Source of the DNA: Acetobacter pomorum
Lineage (GTDB): Bacteria > Pseudomonadota > Alphaproteobacteria > Acetobacterales > Acetobacteraceae
Assembly: GCF_002738225.1 (NCBI RefSeq)
Contig: NZ_PEBQ01000178.1
Location: 1 to 47,577, forward strand
Length of the DNA: 47,577 nt
Direction: 5' to 3'
Shown: in pieces, positions 44,157-47,577 of the stretch
How the letters are laid out: each line of letters begins with the position of its first letter
Position numbering within the stretch: position 1 is the stretch's first letter
The notes under the pieces: generated by a model
Seen by the model: the letters and a program-made list of their open reading frames with translations, nothing else
What the model was told of the DNA's origin: nothing
Database searches by the model: none
Translations under genes and position numbers: made by a program

Positions 44157-45047
44157 TCAGACAGCCTGTGCGCCCGAAATGATTTCGATCAATTCGTTAG
44201 TAATATTTGTCTGGCGGGTTCTGTTATAAACCTGGCTCAGACTATCAATGGAACGGCCAGCGTTGCGCGTGGCGTTATCCATTGCCGTCATACGGGCACC
44301 GTTTTCGCCCGCTGCAGTTTCCAGCAACGAAGCATAAATCTGAACCTGCAGATTACGAGGCAGCAGCATTTCCAGCAGCGTTCCTTCATCTGGTTCAAAC
44401 TCATACAGAGCCACATCATTAGATGCCGCAGCAGGTTTTTCGTCTGCCTCATCCATAACCATAGGCACCAGCTGCTGACACGTCGGCACTTGCGTCATCG
44501 CATTTTTAAACTTGTTGAACACAAGTGTGCAGACATCAATCTCTCCCGCTTCCAGCAGGGCGTTGATTTTTTCACCCAAATTGCTGGCAGCAGAAAAAGG
44601 AACTTCCTTACCGCTAACTCCGACAACCTTATCAATGATAAGATCAGCGTAATCACGCGAAAAAAAGTTAAACGCGCGCCGGCCAACAGGCAACAGCTTT
44701 ACCGTTTTACCTTCAGACTGAAGGCGACGGATTGTTTGAACTGTCAGGCGATGCACATTGGAGTTAAAACCACCACAAAGCCCGCGGTCACTGGTCAGAG
44801 GTACCAGCAAATGCACTTTGTCCTGCCCTGTGCCTGCCAAAAGGCGCGGTGCACCGTCCTCACCTTTTGTGGCAGCGGCAAGCTCACCCAGCATACGGCG
44901 CATGGCCGCAGCATAGGGACGCGCGGCTTCCGCACTGGCCTGAGCCCGCCGCAGCTTGGCAGCCGCCACCATTTTCATGGCGCTCGTAATCTTCCGTGTC
45001 GATTTGATACTTCCGATACGCGCGCGGAGTTCCTTTAGGGAAGCCAT
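44157..45047 (-). CDS. atpG: F1 ATP synthase gamma subunit
   Basis: Rotor shaft. The N-terminal helix MASLKELRARIGSIKSTRKITSAMKMVAAAKLRRAQ and the C-terminal helix TAMDNATRNAGRSIDSLSQVYNRTRQTNITNELIEI are the conserved coiled coil. The internal Rossmann-like domain contains SDRGLCGGFNSN. Lies between atpA and atpD as usual. Confidence 0.97.
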   Translation of the reverse strand: MASLKELRARIGSIKSTRKITSAMKMVAAAKLRRAQASAEAARPYAAAMRRMLGELAAATKGEDGAPRLLAGTGQDKVHLLVPLTSDRGLCGGFNSNVHRLTVQTIRRLQSEGKTVKLLPVGRRAFNFFSRDYADLIIDKVVGVSGKEVPFSAASNLGEKINALLEAGEIDVCTLVFNKFKNAMTQVPTCQQLVPMVMDEADEKPAAASNDVALYEFEPDEGTLLEMLLPRNLQVQIYASLLETAAGENGARMTAMDNATRNAGRSIDSLSQVYNRTRQTNITNELIEIISGAQAV

Positions 45048-45065
45048 TGGACGATATCTACCCTC

Positions 45066-46601
45066 TTAGCCGGCAAAGTTGCGGTTGAAGGTGGTCAGAT
45101 ATTCAGTCAGGCGCGCTTCCAGATCTTTGGAAAGAGCCTTTTCCTTTTTGATGGTATCCAGAATATCTTTTCCTGCGCTCCGAACATCGTTCAGCAGCGC
45201 ACGTTCCCAGCCCACAACCTTATCAACGGCAATACCATCAACAAAACCACGGGTACCGGCAAAGAGCACAACAACCTGTTCTTCTACCGTAAGCGGTGAA
45301 GATTGGCTCTGCTTCAGCAACTCAACCAAACGGGCACCACGCGCCAGCATCTTCTGGGTTGCCGGATCAAGGTCAGAGGCAAACTGTGAGAACGCAGCCA
45401 TTTCACGGTACTGCGCGAGTTCCAGCTTAATTTTACCAGCAACCTGCTTCATGGCCTTGATCTGTGCAGCAGAACCCACACGAGACACAGAACCACCCAC
45501 GTTCACCGCAGGGCGAATACCACGATAGAACAGATCCGTTTCAAGGAAGATCTGACCATCTGTAATGGAGATAACGTTTGTCGGAATATAGGCAGAAACG
45601 TCACCGGCCTGCGTTTCAATAACAGGCAGAGCCGTAAGGGAACCTGCACCATATTCATCAGACATCTTCGCAGCACGTTCCAGCAAACGGGAATGCAGGA
45701 AGAACACGTCACCCGGATAAGCTTCACGGCCTGGCGGACGACGCAGCAGCAGGGACATCTGACGGTAAGCCACAGCCTGCTTGGAAAGATCATCGTAGCA
45801 GATCAGGGCATGCATGCCGTTATCGCGGAAGTATTCACCCATCGCGCAAGCGGCATAAGGTGCCAGATACTGCAGCGGAGCCGGATCGGATGCGGTGGCG
45901 GCAACGACGATGGAGTATTTCATCGCGCCTTTTTCTTCCAGCAGGCGCACAAGCTGCGCAACTGTAGAACGCTTCTGGCCGATAGCAACGTAAATGCAGT
46001 AAAGTGACTTTTTGTCGTCACCTTCATCATTCACGGTTTTCTGGGCAAGAATGGTGTCTGTCAGAATGGTGGTTTTACCGGTCTGACGGTCACCAATCAC
46101 CAATTCACGCTGTCCGCGGCCAACCGGCACAAGAGCATCAATGGCTTTAATACCGGTCTGCATGGGTTCATGCACGGACTGACGCGGCATAATGCCAGGC
46201 GCTTTAACTTCAGCGCGACGCAGCTCAACGTCTGTCAGCGGACCTTTGCCATCAATCGGGTTACCCAGACCATCAACAACGCGGCCAAGCAGCCCCTTAC
46301 CAACGGGAACGCTCACCACCATACCGGACCGGGTGACGGTATCACCTTCACGGATGTTGGTGTCATCACCGAAAATAACGATACCGACGTTATCACTTTC
46401 CAGGTTCAGGGCCATGCCCTTCTGACCAGCGGTCGGAAAATCCACCAGTTCGCCTGACATTACATTCTGCAGACCGAACACACGGGCAATACCGTCTCCA
46501 ACAGACAGAACCGTGCCGGTTTCGACAACATCAGATTCCTTGTCGAACGAGGCAATCTGCTGCTTGAGGATATCCGAAATCTCTGCGGGACGGATTTCCA
46601 T
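45066..46601 (-). CDS. atpA: F1 ATP synthase alpha subunit
   Basis: Non-catalytic nucleotide-binding subunit. Walker A GDRQTGKT, the [31 protein letters not shown] segment, and the conserved signature near [17 protein letters not shown] are all present. The start ATG at 46601 overlaps the atpH stop (TGATG); the preceding GTG is part of atpH's final codons. Length 511 aa is normal. Confidence 0.97.
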   Translation of the reverse strand: MEIRPAEISDILKQQIASFDKESDVVETGTVLSVGDGIARVFGLQNVMSGELVDFPTAGQKGMALNLESDNVGIVIFGDDTNIREGDTVTRSGMVVSVPVGKGLLGRVVDGLGNPIDGKGPLTDVELRRAEVKAPGIMPRQSVHEPMQTGIKAIDALVPVGRGQRELVIGDRQTGKTTILTDTILAQKTVNDEGDDKKSLYCIYVAIGQKRSTVAQLVRLLEEKGAMKYSIVVAATASDPAPLQYLAPYAACAMGEYFRDNGMHALICYDDLSKQAVAYRQMSLLLRRPPGREAYPGDVFFLHSRLLERAAKMSDEYGAGSLTALPVIETQAGDVSAYIPTNVISITDGQIFLETDLFYRGIRPAVNVGGSVSRVGSAAQIKAMKQVAGKIKLELAQYREMAAFSQFASDLDPATQKMLARGARLVELLKQSQSSPLTVEEQVVVLFAGTRGFVDGIAVDKVVGWERALLNDVRSAGKDILDTIKKEKALSKDLEARLTEYLTTFNRNFAG

Positions 46602-47182
46602 CACGCGGCTCCCTTCATGGCGTAATGCAAACGAAACAGGCGAGTCTTAAGGCTGGCGTCATAAAGCTTTGCCCCCACCCGCACGACCAAACCGCCGAGG
46701 AGGGAGGAATCGACACGCTCGCGAATATTGATACGGGAGTATCCGGCTTCAGCCAGCCGTGCCTGCACCTGGGCACGCTGCTCTGGCGTAAGCGGATAAG
46801 CGCTGACAACTTCTGCCACCACTTCACCCCGGCGGGAAACGGCCAACGCATCCAGCGCTGCCAGAATCCGGCGCAAAACAGGTAGGCGGCGGTTATCAGC
46901 CACAACACCCACAAAATTACGAAGAATCTGCCCGAACCCTTGCGCTTCAAGCACAGCCAAAACGGCTTTGCGAGACACAAGAATATCCAGACGCCTGTCT
47001 TCCAACACCGTGCGCAAAGGCGCACTTTCATCAATCAGGCGCGCAAGAGCGGCACCTTCATCAAGCACTGCATCCAACTGGCGCTGTTCGGCTGCAAGAT
47101 CATAAAGCGCCGTTGCATAACGGCCTTCAAGACCATTGGAAGCAAAAGCAACCGGTTGTGCTGTCGTTACGCCCGAGGCCAC
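46601..47182 (-). CDS. atpH: F1 ATP synthase delta subunit
   Basis: Peripheral-stalk subunit linking F1 to Fo. [23 protein letters not shown] is the conserved start, and the C-terminus [27 protein letters not shown] is the diagnostic delta signature. GTG at 47182 (or 47185) with AAGGAAAG upstream gives about 193 residues, the usual length. An ATG at 47281 would add a 33-residue basic extension and is less likely. First gene of the operon; stop overlaps atpA. Confidence 0.93.
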   Translation of the reverse strand: MASGVTTAQPVAFASNGLEGRYATALYDLAAEQRQLDAVLDEGAALARLIDESAPLRTVLEDRRLDILVSRKAVLAVLEAQGFGQILRNFVGVVADNRRLPVLRRILAALDALAVSRRGEVVAEVVSAYPLTPEQRAQVQARLAEAGYSRINIRERVDSSLLGGLVVRVGAKLYDASLKTRLFRLHYAMKGAA

Positions 47183-47506
47183 CACTCTTTTGGTTCTTTC
47201 CTTCTGTGCGCGCCGGCATTCCACACTAACAAACTCTGACGGCGCCGCAGCTAATCCGTTAGCAGGCTTAACAGCACGCAACCATCGGCGCGGCCTCTAG
47301 CATGCTCATCATTCCCACGCAACATCCCTGAGGCGCCAATTTTATTTCCGCCATCCTTCGTGCCCACAAAAGAGCGCAAAAACAGGCGATAAACCACCAC
47401 AAAACACGAAACACAAAAAGACACCAGATACACAAATAAAAATAACTCTTCCTCACCAAGTGAGTAGAGAAGTTTTTGAACAATATCTTTTTGGGGAAGA
47501 TGAAAA
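47183..47506 (-). promoter_or_regulatory. Region between tRNA-Gly and atpH
   Basis: About 320 bp without a convincing gene. It should contain the tRNA 3' end signal and the ATP synthase promoter. A small CTCAC/GTGAG stem (47452-47464), followed on the minus strand by a T-rich stretch, may end the tRNA transcript. Confidence 0.4.
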
Positions 47507-47577
47507 TGGAGCGGACAGAGGGAATCGAACCCTCCTCAGTAGCTTGGAAGGCTACTGCATTACCACTATGCTATGCC
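47507..47577 (-). tRNA. tRNA-Gly (anticodon TCC), first 3 bases outside the window
   Basis: Read on the minus strand: anticodon stem-loop GTAGC-CTTCCAA-GCTAC with anticodon TCC, T-arm GAGGG-TTCGATT-CCCTC, and 3' acceptor TGTCCGC followed by discriminator T and encoded CCA (47509-47507). The D-arm AGCATAGTGGTAATGC is present. Only the first three acceptor bases (expected GCG) are cut off. Confidence 0.95.

Overview
The window looks like chromosome of an acetic acid bacterium (Acetobacteraceae, Acetobacter-like). The basis is a GcrA cell-cycle regulator (an alphaproteobacterial marker), an F1 operon in the order atpH-A-G-D-C without the Fo genes, a GC content near 50-55% in the core part, and the outer-membrane and transport gene set. 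This assignment is inference from gene content; no database comparison was possible.

Region 1 (1 to about 6,680) is very AT-rich foreign DNA. It is a mobilizable or conjugative element with a MobC-like accessory protein, a relaxase, a candidate oriT in front of them, a lone type IVb (PilS-like) prepilin, a probable control or replication region with paired repeats and many copies of the palindrome GTATATAC, and a divergent block of four small unknown genes on the other side of oriT. Three of these four share a nearly identical leader (hairpin plus AAGGAATnnnAACAATG). The element stops at the 3' end of a tRNA gene (6689-6716), which is the probable attachment site.

Region 2 (about 6,700 to 10,600) is the remains of an older island in the same tRNA: a decayed tyrosine integrase, then a DUF262/DUF1524 (GmrSD/SspE-like) defence nuclease gene interrupted by one in-frame stop codon.

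Region 3 (10,600 to 18,160) is a small-molecule or stress-response cluster. It holds three alpha/beta hydrolases (one of fluoroacetate-dehalogenase type), an NAD(P)-binding epimerase-like protein, a DJ-1/PfpI protein, MerR and TetR regulators, an O-methyltransferase, and an unrecognised two-part protein.

Region 4 (18,160 to 36,000) is envelope and transport: a TonB-dependent receptor followed by a GT-C-type membrane protein, a cold-shock protein, a complete tripartite RND efflux operon, and a sulfur-uptake locus. The sulfur locus has a sulfate-binding protein, an OprO/P-like porin and a 61-residue unknown on one strand, divergent from cysT-cysW-cysA.

Region 5 (36,000 to 47,577) is core genome: an amino-acid permease, gcrA, a bactofilin, an adenosine-kinase-like PfkB kinase, rnd, queF, atpHAGDC and a tRNA-Gly(TCC) cut by the window end. 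Convergent gene pairs here are separated by clear shared hairpins.

The most promising undescribed material is the AT-rich element: its relaxase has His22 where a catalytic Tyr is usual, and the leading-region-like block carries repeated hairpin/leader units.
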